Shown: positions 39,541-49,336 of the stretch, piece by piece | Position numbering within the stretch: the stretch's first letter is position 1 | Layout of the letters: every line of letters begins with the position of its first letter | Assembly: GCF_022701295.1 (NCBI RefSeq) | Contig: NZ_CP033204.1 | Location: forward strand, 1,302,001 to 1,366,000 | Direction: 5' to 3' | From: Sphingopyxis sp. YF1 | GTDB taxonomy: Bacteria; Pseudomonadota; Alphaproteobacteria; Sphingomonadales; Sphingomonadaceae | Length of the DNA: 64,000 nt | Program-made: the position numbers and the translations under genes | The notes under the pieces: model-generated | What the model saw: only the letters and a program-made list of their open reading frames with translations | Told to the model about the DNA's origin: nothing | Database searches by the model: none

Positions 39541-39609
39541 ACCGCAGCCCTGAGCCTGTCGAAGGGCGCTTCTCGGTGAGGCGCCCTTCGACAGGCTCAG
39601 GGCTGCGGT
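39541..39609. repeat. Perfect 29-base inverted repeat
   Basis: Arms at 39541-39569 and 39581-39609 are exact reverse complements, with an 11-base spacer (TTCTCGGTGAG). The arms contain CCCTGAGCCTGTCGAAGGGC. Parts of the same sequence occur at 48483-48566 and 63886-63937 in this window, so it is an interspersed repeat and not only a terminator, though it could stop transcription between two converging genes. Confidence 0.8.
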
Positions 39610-39649
39610 TCAATAGGCCTTCCGGTTTCGCTCGCAACGACGGGGAGCG

Positions 39650-39865
39650 TTACTCGGCGTCGGGCTGCAGCAGCTTGTGCAGGTGGACGACGACATATTT
39701 CATTTCGGCGTCGTCGACGGTGCGCTGCGCGGCGCTGCGCCACGCCTTTTCGGCGGTCTTGTAATCGGGGAACAGGCCGACGACGTCGAGATTGTTGAGA
39801 TCGACAAAGTCGAGGCCCTGCGGATCGCTGACGCGTCCGCCGAACACGAGGTGCAATTTGCTCAT
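39650..39865 (-). CDS. DUF4170 protein
   Basis: 71 residues, MSKLHLVFGGRVSDPQGLDF, then VDLNNLDVVGLFPDYKTAEK. This small family is found almost only in alphaproteobacteria. No catalytic residues are apparent; function unknown. It stands alone, reading towards the repeat on its left. Confidence 0.85.
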   Translation of the reverse strand: MSKLHLVFGGRVSDPQGLDFVDLNNLDVVGLFPDYKTAEKAWRSAAQRTVDDAEMKYVVVHLHKLLQPDAE

Positions 39866-39947
39866 CGAGGCTTTCCTTGCAGGTTAGCGCGGGGGAGGGG
39901 AGAAGCCGCGCCCCCTACCAGCGCCGCGCCTTTCGGGCAAGTGTGCC

Positions 39948-40337
39948 TCACGCGTCTTTGTTGCCGCCCTTGGGAAGCAGCGAGCCGAGCAGCGCGCCGA
40001 TCGCGACCGCGCCCGCGACGAGTGCCAGCGGCTGTTTTTCGGCGACGTCCTTGAGCTTGCTGTTCGCGCGCTTCGCCTGTGCCTTGCCCTTTTCAAGGGC
40101 TTCGCCGGCCGCCTCGCGCGCGGCGCCCGCCTGCTCGCGGCCCTTGGCGGCGAGTTCGCTGGTCGCGACGCGGGTGCGATCGGCGAGTTCGCCCGTTGCC
40201 GCGCGGGCGCGGCCGTAGCCGTCCTGGATGCGTGCCTTGGCCGCCTCGGCGGTCAGCTTGGCATTTTCGGCGGTTTTCTGCGCAACTTCACTCACTTTTG
40301 CGGTGGTTTCGCGGGCGGTTTTACTGAGCGGCTTCAT
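39948..40337 (-). CDS. DUF883/YqjD-like protein with C-terminal membrane anchor
   Basis: 129 residues from the ATG at 40337, overlapping the preceding gene by 17 bases. The N-terminal 95 residues are an Ala/Lys-rich, strongly helical, coiled segment (AEAAKARIQDGYGRARAATG) and the end holds one membrane helix, PLALVAGAVAIGALLGSLLP, with a short GGNKDA tail. This is the layout of DUF883 proteins such as E. coli YqjD/ElaB, which bind ribosomes at the membrane in stationary phase. That function here is only inferred. Last gene of the cluster from 41719. Confidence 0.6.
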   Translation of the reverse strand: MKPLSKTARETTAKVSEVAQKTAENAKLTAEAAKARIQDGYGRARAATGELADRTRVATSELAAKGREQAGAAREAAGEALEKGKAQAKRANSKLKDVAEKQPLALVAGAVAIGALLGSLLPKGGNKDA

Positions 40338-40713
40338 CGGGTTTCTCCGTCTCGTTCGATTCTTCGGTCTCTTCATCCGGCGCAGGGCCGGGGCGTATCC
40401 TGTCGAGTCCCGCCTCGGCGAGATCGCGCAATTTGCGGCCGAGGCGCGGGGCATGCTCCTTGATCGGCTCGCGAAGCAGCCAGGCGAGCCCCGCCGCCGC
40501 GGCGATCGCGATCGGCAGGCGGTTGTCCCTGAACTGCTTCTGCACCGCCGCCGCCGTGTCGTCGACCTTGGCGCCGAGCCGGTATTTGCCGCGATTGTAG
40601 AGCGCCCGGGGCTTGAACGCGTCGCCGGCGATGCCGAGCTTGCGCTGCAGTTCGGCGCGCTGGATCATCGAGCGACGCGCGGCGTTGATCAGGCGGGTGC
40701 GGGTGCGGGGCAT
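40321..40713 (-). CDS. Membrane-associated protein of YqjD-like cluster
   Basis: 130 residues. Basic N-terminus (MPRTRTRLINAARRSMIQRA), a polar middle, a single hydrophobic segment LPIAIAAAAGLAWLLREP and an acidic tail (EETEESNETEKPDE). It overlaps the holin-like gene by one base and the following DUF883-like gene by 17. No family was recognised with certainty; DUF3618-like proteins have a similar plan. Confidence 0.55.
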   Translation of the reverse strand: MPRTRTRLINAARRSMIQRAELQRKLGIAGDAFKPRALYNRGKYRLGAKVDDTAAAVQKQFRDNRLPIAIAAAAGLAWLLREPIKEHAPRLGRKLRDLAEAGLDRIRPGPAPDEETEESNETEKPDEAAQ

Positions 40714-41165
40714 CAGTCGCCGATTCCTTCGTCAGCCAGGTTGCGGCGGAGCGCCGTGCGGATGTCGGCATAGCTGGCGCGTGCGCGCCACCCCGCAAAG
40801 GCGGCGACGAGCAGCAGCACCGCCACGACGATCAGCGTCGCGAGCAGCGGCCCGACGTGCGGCGCGAGCACGAGGATCGCGCCGAAGGCGAGAGCCAGCA
40901 TCGCGACGCCCAGTGCACAGGCCGCGATCGTGCCCCAGCCCGCCGTCCAGGTTGCACCGTGCAGCGCGAGTTCGCCGCGCGCTTCGAGCAGCGCCAGTTC
41001 GGCCTTCGCCGTCGCCGACACATTGTCGACGACATCGGCGATGATCTTTTCGAGCGGCACCGGCGGCGGGTCCACGGGACGCCCGTCGGGGGCGTAGCCG
41101 TGGCTCACGCGGTCGTAGCCGGCCGGTTCGGACGGCGCGGGGGTTTCAGGCTTGGCGGACGGCAT
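40713..41165 (-). CDS. Phage-holin family (YqjE-like) membrane protein
   Basis: 150 residues with a cytoplasmic N-terminus, KIIADVVDNVSATAKAELALLEARGELAL (a helix typical of the YqjE/Actinobacterial Holin-X family) and two membrane helices, WGTIAACALGVAMLALAFGAI and LLATLIVVAVLLLVAAFAGW. Despite the family name no phage genes are nearby; in E. coli yqjE lies in the yqjCDEK cluster next to the DUF883 gene, as here. Confidence 0.75.
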   Translation of the reverse strand: MPSAKPETPAPSEPAGYDRVSHGYAPDGRPVDPPPVPLEKIIADVVDNVSATAKAELALLEARGELALHGATWTAGWGTIAACALGVAMLALAFGAILVLAPHVGPLLATLIVVAVLLLVAAFAGWRARASYADIRTALRRNLADEGIGD

Positions 41166-41179
41166 CTCGCTGGGTCGGA

Positions 41180-41719
41180 TCAGTCGCTGCCCGAACCCTT
41201 GAGCAGGCGCGCGAGCACGAAGCCGAGCACCGCCGCAGCACCCACCGAAACCGCCGGGTTCTTCTTGACCATGTCCTTGGTCGCCGCGGCGAGTTCGTCG
41301 AGATCCTTCTTGTCGAGCGTCGAGGCGAGCCCGGCGACGGTCGACGCGGCCGAGCGCGCATAGTCGCCATATTGCTTGCCGAATTTCGTGTCGACGGTGC
41401 CCGCGCTGTCCTCAAGCATCTTGGCGAGGCTGCCGACGGCTTCGGCCGCCTTGTCCTTGCCCTTGGTCGCGGCGTCGCGCGCGCGCGTCGAGGCCTGGTT
41501 GGCGAGCGCCGACGCTTCTTCCTTCAGCGACGCCGCCTTCTTCGATGCTTCGCTCTTGATCGTCGCGCCGGTGGCGGCGAGCTGGTCGCGGATCGGATGG
41601 TCCTTTGCGGCCGCCTTCGCCGCAGCGGGCTTGCGCGCGGGCGCGGCCTTGGTGGCAGCGGCCTTCGCAGGGGCTTTGGGCGTGGCTTTCTTGGCAGCGG
41701 GAGTAGCGGCTTTGGCCAT
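41180..41719 (-). CDS. Ala/Lys-rich DUF883-like protein
   Basis: 179 residues. The first 40 are a low-complexity KAA repeat (PKAPAKAAATKAAPARKPAA) that resembles histone H1 tails, so it may bind nucleic acid. Then follows a helical region (ASKKAASLKEEASALANQAS) and a C-terminal membrane segment, AVSVGAAAVLGFVLARLL. It is the first gene of the four-gene cluster. Function unknown. Confidence 0.6.
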   Translation of the reverse strand: MAKAATPAAKKATPKAPAKAAATKAAPARKPAAAKAAAKDHPIRDQLAATGATIKSEASKKAASLKEEASALANQASTRARDAATKGKDKAAEAVGSLAKMLEDSAGTVDTKFGKQYGDYARSAASTVAGLASTLDKKDLDELAAATKDMVKKNPAVSVGAAAVLGFVLARLLKGSGSD

Positions 41720-41839
41720 GGTTCGTCCTCTTCTCTTATTCCGGGCGCGCGGGCCCGTCCCTGTCTCCAGGATTATATAGCAACAGCCGGTGAATGGTTC
41801 CATAGCCCCGCAAAATTCCTCCCCCGGCGGTTGCACTAA

Positions 41840-43186
<1,347 letters not shown>

Positions 43187-43206
43187 ATCCGTCCTTCGCG
43201 ACCATC

Positions 43207-43271
43207 GTCATCCCGGACTTGATTCGGGATCCATTTGCGCGGCGCTGCGAGCGTGGACCCCGGATCAGGTC
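43207..43271. repeat. Interspersed palindromic repeat
   Basis: GTCATCCCGGACTTGATTCGGGATCC at the left and GGACCCCGGATCAGGT at the right, related to the unit at 25728-25796. It lies in the eno to S9 peptidase gap. Confidence 0.65.
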
Positions 43272-43300
43272 GGCCGCTATCCCGCTCGTATCCGTATGGC

Positions 43301-43392
43301 GTCATTGCGAGCGAAGCGAAGCAATCTCCAGCTATCGCTCCGCTTTGCCGATGGCTGGAGATTGCTTCGTCGCTTCGCTCCTCGCAATGACG
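43301..43392. repeat. Long inverted repeat in eno to S9 gap
   Basis: Left arm GTCATTGCGAGCGAAGCGAA (continuing through GCAATCTCCAG) and right arm CTGGAGATTGCTTCGTCGCTTCGCTCCTCGCAATGAC are near-complementary with a few inserted bases. Arms about 31 and 37 bases, spacer about 23. Together with 43207-43271 it fills the gap 43187-43466, which holds no gene. Confidence 0.75.
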
Positions 43393-43466
43393 ATAAAGGG
43401 GCTACGGAAGCCGAGGGATCGCCGCCGATCAAGTCCGGGGTGGCGACGCGACGAGGGCCTTCGTCC

Positions 43467-45398
43467 TCACTCCCTCTTCAGATATTTGTCAAACCAGCCG
43501 ATCGTGCGGCGCAGCGAGTCGAGCTGGTTTTCGCGTTTCTGGAAGCCATGGCCCTCGCCGGGGTAGTAGATCGTCTCGACCACATTGCCCTTGGCTTTCA
43601 GCAGGTCGTGGACCTCCTGCGCCTGGCCTCTGGGCACGCGGATGTCGTTCTCGCCCTGGATCGTGAGCAGCGGCGCCTTGGCGGCCTTCATATAGGAGAG
43701 CGGCGAGGCGGCGTCGTAGACGCCGGGACTGTCCTCGGGCGTGCCGAGCAGCGTGCGCTGATAGGCTTTGAGCAGCTCGTCCTGGTCACGGTACATCGTC
43801 CGCCAGTTGATGATGCCGTACCATTGTACCGCCGCAGCGAACTCGTCGGGGGTGCGGCCGATCGCCATCAGCGTCATGAATCCGCCGTACGAACCGCCGA
43901 AGATGCCGACCTTTTTCGCGTCGACATAGCCCGACTGGACGAGGAAGCTCTTGGCCGCGACGGTGTCCTTGAGGTCGCCGCCGCCGAGGTCCTTGAAATT
44001 CGCTTCCTGGAACGGCTTGCCATAGCCGGTCGAGCCGCGGAAATTGGGCTGGATCACGACATAGCCGCGCGTCGCGAAGGCGGTGGCGAAGCGCGAGAAG
44101 CCGTCCTGCGACTGGCCGGTCGGGCCGCCGTGCGGAAGCACGATCGCGGGGTTGCTGCCGTCGCGCCTGAGGTTGAACGGCATGGTGACGACCGCGCTGA
44201 TCAGCGTGCCGTCGAAGCTCTTGTAGGTCACGATCTGCGATTTGGGGAGCGTCGCCGGGGTCAGGCTGGCCATCGCGAGCGGCACCGCCGGCACCGCCCT
44301 GTTCGCCGCAAGGTCATAGGCATAGAGCATCGTCGGCGAATCCGCGCCGCTGCGGGTGACGAACATCGTGCGGCCGTCGGGTGAGATCGCCGCCGCGCCT
44401 GGGATGGCGGCGCGGCCGGGATCGAGCGCGAGGTCGGTCTTCGCCATGGTGGCGAGGTCGACGCGCGCCAGCGTCGAGCGCCCGTCGTTGTTGGTGCGCA
44501 CGAACATCGCCTTGCCGTCGGGGGTGACGATGTCGCTCGATTCCTCCCACGGGGTCGGCGCCAGCCAGCGCCATTTCTTCGTCCCGACGGTATAGGCGCC
44601 GGCGTGGAGCTGGCCGGTGCCCTCGTCGGTCGTCACCGCCAGCGTCGCGCCGTCGGCGGTCGCCCCCGTCGCGGCGTAGATGGTCTTCGCCTTGCCGAGC
44701 AGCATCGTCGCGGCGCCGCTGGCGACGTCGATCTTCCACACTTCGCTGACCGAACTGTCGACGAGGCTGCGGTTGGCGATGATCGCCTTGCCGCCGTCGA
44801 TCCACGCCGCGGGTGCCCAATTATACGCGGGGTCCTTCTCCGCGGTCAGGTTGCGGACCTTGCCGGCGGCGTCCATCACCGCGAGGTTGGTCTGGCCCTC
44901 GCTCCTGAGCTTGGTCGACAGCGCGACGAGGCCGCCGGCGGGACCGACGAGCAGGCCGCTTTCGCTGCGCTCGGGGGTGTTGGTCAGATTCTCGGGCGCG
45001 CCGCCCGTCGTGGGCACGCGATACACGTCATAATATTCGTTCCCGCCCGCATCCTGCGTGAAATAGAGCCATTTGCCGTCGCGTGCGGTCGCAAGCCCCG
45101 CCTGCGCCTCGTCGGACTGCGTCAGCTGGACCGGCCAGCTGCCGCCGGCATCCATGCGCCAGATGTTGACGCGGCCGGTCAGGTCGGTGGCGATGAAGAC
45201 CGTCTTGCCGTCGGCGCTCCACACCGCATCGTAGAGCGAGCGCGTCACGCCGATATCGTCGAGCGGCACCGGGCGCGCCGCCGCATTGGCGGGCGAGGCG
45301 AGCGATTGCGGGTCGGTGACGGGCCGGTCGGGGGTCGCGACCTGCGCCGCGAGCGGCGAGGCGGTGGCGAGCAGGACAAGGGTGAGGATCGAACGCAT
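43467..45398 (-). CDS. S9 family prolyl oligopeptidase-like peptidase, secreted
   Basis: 643 residues from the ATG at 45398 with AGGGAGA upstream. Signal peptide MRSILTLVLLATASPLAAQ. The propeller domain contains DAVWSADGKTVFIATDL repeats; the hydrolase domain shows HGGPTGQSQDGFSRFATAFAT, catalytic Ser in GIFGGSYGGFMTL, Asp in QGENDIRVPRGQA and His in YPGEGHGFQKREN. It is related in plan to the protein at 15854-17821 but clearly a separate subfamily. It is convergent with eno and divergent from ftsB. Confidence 0.9.
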   Translation of the reverse strand: MRSILTLVLLATASPLAAQVATPDRPVTDPQSLASPANAAARPVPLDDIGVTRSLYDAVWSADGKTVFIATDLTGRVNIWRMDAGGSWPVQLTQSDEAQAGLATARDGKWLYFTQDAGGNEYYDVYRVPTTGGAPENLTNTPERSESGLLVGPAGGLVALSTKLRSEGQTNLAVMDAAGKVRNLTAEKDPAYNWAPAAWIDGGKAIIANRSLVDSSVSEVWKIDVASGAATMLLGKAKTIYAATGATADGATLAVTTDEGTGQLHAGAYTVGTKKWRWLAPTPWEESSDIVTPDGKAMFVRTNNDGRSTLARVDLATMAKTDLALDPGRAAIPGAAAISPDGRTMFVTRSGADSPTMLYAYDLAANRAVPAVPLAMASLTPATLPKSQIVTYKSFDGTLISAVVTMPFNLRRDGSNPAIVLPHGGPTGQSQDGFSRFATAFATRGYVVIQPNFRGSTGYGKPFQEANFKDLGGGDLKDTVAAKSFLVQSGYVDAKKVGIFGGSYGGFMTLMAIGRTPDEFAAAVQWYGIINWRTMYRDQDELLKAYQRTLLGTPEDSPGVYDAASPLSYMKAAKAPLLTIQGENDIRVPRGQAQEVHDLLKAKGNVVETIYYPGEGHGFQKRENQLDSLRRTIGWFDKYLKRE

Positions 45399-45522
45399 CG
45401 GAATCTCCCTGTTATGATCGCGCGATAGTGGCAGAGCCGGCGCTTCGCGGCCACAGGATAGTGTGGACAAGCGGTCGCTGGGCGCTTGACCCGGCGAATC
45501 AGTTGTGATTCAAGCGAATCCG

Positions 45523-45849
45523 ATGACGCAGCGCCACAAGATACGGAAATCGGTCAATCGGGCCATCGGGCCGACCATCGCCGTGCTCGCGGTGCTGGCG
45601 ATGATCGGCTATGCGATTTTCGGGCCGACCGGCCTCTATGCCTGGGGCGACTACAGCCAGTCGGTCGAAAAGCAGCGTGTGATCCTCGCCGATCTCACCA
45701 AGAAGCAGAACGAGCTCAAGAACCGCGTCAACCTGCTCGACCGGCGGCGCGTCGACCCCGATCTTGCCGACGAATATGTGCGCGAAAAACTGGGCGTGAT
45801 GCACCCCGACGAGGTGGCGATCCCGATGGAGCCCGACGCGGCCGAATAG
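45523..45849 (+). CDS. ftsB: Septum formation initiator FtsB
   Basis: 108 residues from the ATG at 45523 (an in-frame GTG at 45505 is less likely). One membrane helix (TIAVLAVLAMIGYAIFGPTG) is followed by the periplasmic coiled coil VEKQRVILADLTKKQNELKN and the conserved end PDLADEYVREKLGVMHPDE, which is the FtsB/DivIC signature. It works with FtsL and FtsQ in the divisome. Upstream of pdhA, as in many alphaproteobacteria. Confidence 0.88.
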   Translation: MTQRHKIRKSVNRAIGPTIAVLAVLAMIGYAIFGPTGLYAWGDYSQSVEKQRVILADLTKKQNELKNRVNLLDRRRVDPDLADEYVREKLGVMHPDEVAIPMEPDAAE

Positions 45850-45997
45850 CCGCGGCCACTCCCTTTCGGGGCGCGGGCGCGGATATGCTGCATACGTAAT
45901 GTTGCGCCTTCGCGGCGCCGAAGCGGACGTTGCCAAACATGGCGCGCGGCTCCTATAGGGAGCCTTGCCGTAACGGCTAATCGCAAAGGAAATCGCC

Positions 45998-47068
45998 TTG
46001 GCCAAAGCACCCGCGCGCAAGACTGCCGCGCCAAAAAAAATCGCTTCCACCCCAGCTCCCGCGACCAATCGCGACCAGCCGCGCGATCCCGCGCCCTATG
46101 ACGCATCGCCGGAGGAACTCGAAACCTTCTACCGCGAGATGCTGCTCATCCGCCGCTTCGAGGAAAAGGCCGGCCAGCTCTACGGGCTCGGCCTGATCGG
46201 CGGCTTCTGCCACCTCTACATCGGTCAGGAAGCGGTCGCCGTGGGCCTCCAGTCGGCGCTCGACGGCGACAAGGACAGCGTCATCACCGGTTACCGCGAC
46301 CATGGCCACATGCTCGCCTATGGCATCGATCCCAAGGTGATCATGGCCGAGCTGACCGGCCGCGCCGCCGGCATCTCGAAGGGCAAGGGCGGCTCGATGC
46401 ATATGTTCAGCGTCGAGCATAAATTCTATGGCGGCCACGGCATCGTCGGGGCGCAGGTGTCGCTCGGCACCGGGCTTGCCTTCGCGCACAAATATCGCGG
46501 CGACGGTGGCGTCGCCATGGCCTATTTCGGCGACGGCGCCTCGAACCAGGGGCAGGTCTACGAAAGCTTCAACATGGCCGAGTTGTGGAAGCTTCCGATC
46601 ATCTTCGTGATCGAGAACAACCAGTACGCCATGGGCACCTCGGTCAACCGCTCCTCGGCCGAGGACCAGCTCTATCGCCGCGGCGAGAGCTTCCGCATTC
46701 CCGGCATGCAGGTCGACGGCATGGACGTGCTCGCGGTGCGCGGCGCGGCCGAGGCGGCGCTCGAATGGGTGCGCGCGGGCAAGGGGCCGGTGCTGATGGA
46801 GCTCAAGACCTATCGCTACCGCGGCCACTCGATGTCCGACCCCGCCAAATATCGCAGTCGCGAGGAAGTGCAGGCGGTGCGCGACAAGAGCGACGCGATC
46901 GAGCATCTGAAAAAGCTGATGATCGACGCGGGCATCACCGAGGACAAGATCAAGGATATCGACAAGGAAATCCGTCAGATCGTCGCGGAATCGGCCGACT
47001 TTGCGGAAAGCGCGCCCGAGCCCGAACTGCAGGAACTTTATACCGACGTGCTGGTGGAGCAATATTGA
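45998..47068 (+). CDS. pdhA: Pyruvate dehydrogenase E1 component subunit alpha
   Basis: 356 residues. Start is a TTG at 45998 behind AAAGGAAAT; the next in-frame ATG is only at residue 48, inside the fold, so TTG is the best choice. With PdhB it decarboxylates pyruvate using thiamine diphosphate. The TPP/Mg motif is [20 protein letters not shown] with the later ENNQYAMGT; the phosphorylation loop-like [13 protein letters not shown] is also present. The first 35 residues are Lys/Ala/Pro-rich. Two bases separate it from pdhB. Confidence 0.96.
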   Translation: MAKAPARKTAAPKKIASTPAPATNRDQPRDPAPYDASPEELETFYREMLLIRRFEEKAGQLYGLGLIGGFCHLYIGQEAVAVGLQSALDGDKDSVITGYRDHGHMLAYGIDPKVIMAELTGRAAGISKGKGGSMHMFSVEHKFYGGHGIVGAQVSLGTGLAFAHKYRGDGGVAMAYFGDGASNQGQVYESFNMAELWKLPIIFVIENNQYAMGTSVNRSSAEDQLYRRGESFRIPGMQVDGMDVLAVRGAAEAALEWVRAGKGPVLMELKTYRYRGHSMSDPAKYRSREEVQAVRDKSDAIEHLKKLMIDAGITEDKIKDIDKEIRQIVAESADFAESAPEPELQELYTDVLVEQY

Positions 47069-47069
47069 G

Positions 47070-48464
47070 ATGGCCATCGAATTGAAGATGCCGGCGCTGT
47101 CGCCGACGATGGAAGAGGGCACGCTCGCCAAGTGGCTCGTCAAGGAAGGCGACACGGTGAAGTCGGGCGACATTCTCGCCGAGATCGAGACCGACAAGGC
47201 GACGATGGAGTTCGAAGCGATCGACGAGGGCGTCATCGGCCAGATCCTCGTCGCCGAGGGCACCGACAATGTGAAGGTCGGCACCGTGATCGCGATGATC
47301 ACGGGCGAGGGCGAGGCGGCCGCACCTGCGGCGCCCGCCAAGGACGTCGCCCCAGAGGAAGCTGGGGCCGCTGCCGTCAGTGCTCCCACGCCTGAGGTCC
47401 CAGCTTCCGCTGGGACGACGGCTAAGGCTCCGGCCCCCACCGAACGCGTATCCGATCCCGCGATTCCCGAAGGCACCGCGATGGTCAAGCTGACCGTCCG
47501 CGAAGCGCTGCGCGACGCGATGGCGGAGGAAATGCGCGCCGACGACCGTGTCTTCGTTATGGGCGAGGAAGTCGCCGAATATCAGGGCGCGTACAAGGTC
47601 ACGCAGGGACTGCTCCAGGAATTCGGCGCGCAGCGCGTCGTCGATACGCCGATCACCGAATATGGCTTCGCGGGCCTTGGTTCGGGCGCGGCGATGGGCG
47701 GGCTCAAGCCGATCATCGAGTTCATGACCTTCAACTTCGCGATGCAGGCGATCGACCACATCATCAACTCGGCGGCGAAGACCAATTACATGTCGGGCGG
47801 CCAGATGCGCTGTCCGATCGTGTTCCGCGGTCCCAACGGCGCCGCGTCGCGCGTCGCGGCGCAGCACAGCCAGAACTTCGCGCCCTGGTATGCGAGCGTC
47901 CCCGGGCTGATCGTGATCGCGCCCTATGACGCCGCCGACGCCAAGGGGCTGATGAAGGCGGCGATCCGCAGCGAGGATCCCGTCGTCTTCCTCGAGAACG
48001 AACTTCTCTACGGCCGCAGCTTCGAGGTTCCCGACGTCGCCGATTTCGTCCTGCCGATCGGCAAGGCACGCGTGATGCGCGAAGGCCGCGACGTGACGAT
48101 CGTCAGCTATTCGATCGGGGTCGGGCTCGCGCTCGACACCGCCGAGAGCCTGTCGGGCGAGGGCATTGATGCCGAGGTGATCGACCTGCGCACGCTGCGC
48201 CCGCTCGACACCGCGACGGTGCTCGCCAGCCTCAAGAAGACCAACCGCCTCGTCGTCGTCGAGGAAGGCTGGCCGGTGTGCTCGATCGCCAGCGAAATCG
48301 CGATGGTCGCGATGGAGCAGGGCTTCGACGACCTCGACGCACCCGTCATGCGGGTGTGCAACGAGGACGTGCCGTTGCCCTATGCCGCCAACCTCGAAAA
48401 GGCGGCGCTGGTCGACACCCCGCGGGTGATCAAGGCGGTGAAGGCGGTCTGCAACCGCGCCTGA
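47070..48464 (+). CDS. pdhB: Pyruvate dehydrogenase E1 subunit beta with N-terminal lipoyl domain
   Basis: 464 residues. Residues 1-80 form a lipoyl domain ([20 protein letters not shown] with the lipoyl Lys in [12 protein letters not shown]), then a Pro/Ala linker (about 85-130) and the E1-beta core ([54 protein letters not shown]). The fused lipoyl domain is a known alphaproteobacterial feature that supplies an extra swinging arm. Part of the linker is encoded by a palindromic repeat (see that entry). No E2/E3 genes follow inside the window; the next gene is unrelated. Confidence 0.96.
   Translation: MAIELKMPALSPTMEEGTLAKWLVKEGDTVKSGDILAEIETDKATMEFEAIDEGVIGQILVAEGTDNVKVGTVIAMITGEGEAAAPAAPAKDVAPEEAGAAAVSAPTPEVPASAGTTAKAPAPTERVSDPAIPEGTAMVKLTVREALRDAMAEEMRADDRVFVMGEEVAEYQGAYKVTQGLLQEFGAQRVVDTPITEYGFAGLGSGAAMGGLKPIIEFMTFNFAMQAIDHIINSAAKTNYMSGGQMRCPIVFRGPNGAASRVAAQHSQNFAPWYASVPGLIVIAPYDAADAKGLMKAAIRSEDPVVFLENELLYGRSFEVPDVADFVLPIGKARVMREGRDVTIVSYSIGVGLALDTAESLSGEGIDAEVIDLRTLRPLDTATVLASLKKTNRLVVVEEGWPVCSIASEIAMVAMEQGFDDLDAPVMRVCNEDVPLPYAANLEKAALVDTPRVIKAVKAVCNRA
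47349..47416 (+). repeat. Palindromic repeat pair inside the pdhB linker
   Basis: GCCCCAG..CTGGGGC (47349-47368) and GTCCCAG..CTGGGAC (47397-47416). The two 16-base cores, 47351-47366 and 47399-47414, are inverted copies of each other with one mismatch. It translates in frame as part of the Ala/Pro-rich linker. Its style matches the intergenic palindromes of this genome. Confidence 0.7.
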
Positions 48465-48480
48465 CAATCTAGTTTCAATA

Positions 48481-48570
48481 AACCGCTCGTGCTGAGCTTG
48501 TCGAAGCACCGTATTTTCTTTGACCTCGTTTGAAGAAAGAACGGCCCTTCGACAGGCTCAGGGCGAACGG
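48481..48570. repeat. Imperfect inverted repeat after pdhB
   Basis: AACCGCTCGTGCTGAGCTTG with TCGAAGCACC at the left and GGCCCTTCGACAGGCTCAGG with GCGAACGGTTT at the right can pair. It is a divergent copy of the unit at 39541-39609, and fills the gap to the next gene. Confidence 0.6.
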
Positions 48571-48608
48571 TTTATATTTTGGGCGGCCTCCTCTACTGCA
48601 GCCCTCGC

Positions 48609-49253
48609 ATGACAGTCGACGCTCTTCCCGAACTCCCTCTCTACCCCGACATCCGCGATCCGCGGGTGATGGTCGCGGTGCCGCACGCGCGGCGCGCGGC
48701 GGTGGGGGCGCTCTGGGCGCTTGCCGGACGGCTGACCAGATTGCTCGACGAAGCGCGCGAGCCGCTGATCGGGCAGATCAAGCTCGCCTGGTGGCGCGAC
48801 ATGATGGCGCTGCTCGCGACCGATCCCGCCGCGCTGCCCAAGGGCGAACCTTTGCTCGCCGAACTGCAGGCGAGTTGGGCGGGGCGGGGCGGCCTCGACG
48901 CGCTGGTCGACACCGCCGAGGCGGTACTGCTCGCCGAGACCGCCGATGCGCGGCGTGAGGCCGCGGGCGATTTCGGCGAGCGGCTGTTCGCGCTATCGGC
49001 GGCGGGCGACGCCGGGACGGGCGGGCGGCGCTGGGGGCTGCTGTGGGGCGCGGTCCGGCAGACGGAAGCGGAAGCCGCCGAAACGCTCTTCACCGCGGCG
49101 CGGGAGCTGCCCTTTTCGCGGGCGGCCTTTGCCGGCGAGCGCGCGCTGCTGCTCCTCGATCGCTGGGCCGCGATGATCGCCGCGGCGCGCGGCGAACGGC
49201 GCTGGCGGAGCGAGGGGCTGATGCTGTTTCGCGTCGGATTGCTCGGCCGCTGA
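48609..49253 (+). CDS. Squalene/phytoene synthase-like family protein
   Basis: 214 residues from the ATG at 48609. The helices LTRLLDEAREPLIGQIKLAWWRDMM and the spacing of charged residues resemble the N-terminal half of phytoene/squalene synthase superfamily members such as NDUFAF6-like complex I assembly factors. The two Asp-rich catalytic motifs of true synthases (DxxxD) are not evident, so it is probably not a prenyl transferase. Function is uncertain. The preceding gap is a repeat. Confidence 0.5.
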   Translation: MTVDALPELPLYPDIRDPRVMVAVPHARRAAVGALWALAGRLTRLLDEAREPLIGQIKLAWWRDMMALLATDPAALPKGEPLLAELQASWAGRGGLDALVDTAEAVLLAETADARREAAGDFGERLFALSAAGDAGTGGRRWGLLWGAVRQTEAEAAETLFTAARELPFSRAAFAGERALLLLDRWAAMIAAARGERRWRSEGLMLFRVGLLGR

Positions 49254-49336
49254 CGATTATCGCGCGCCGGGGGTGGAAATGGCGCCGCCGAACATCTATC
49301 TTGCGCGGTACAGAATAGGGTCGCAGGGGACGATTG

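Noticed and set aside
40713..41165. Prophage suggestion from the 'phage holin' family gene
   Set aside because: No other phage genes nearby; the family is chromosomal (YqjE-like) in many bacteria.
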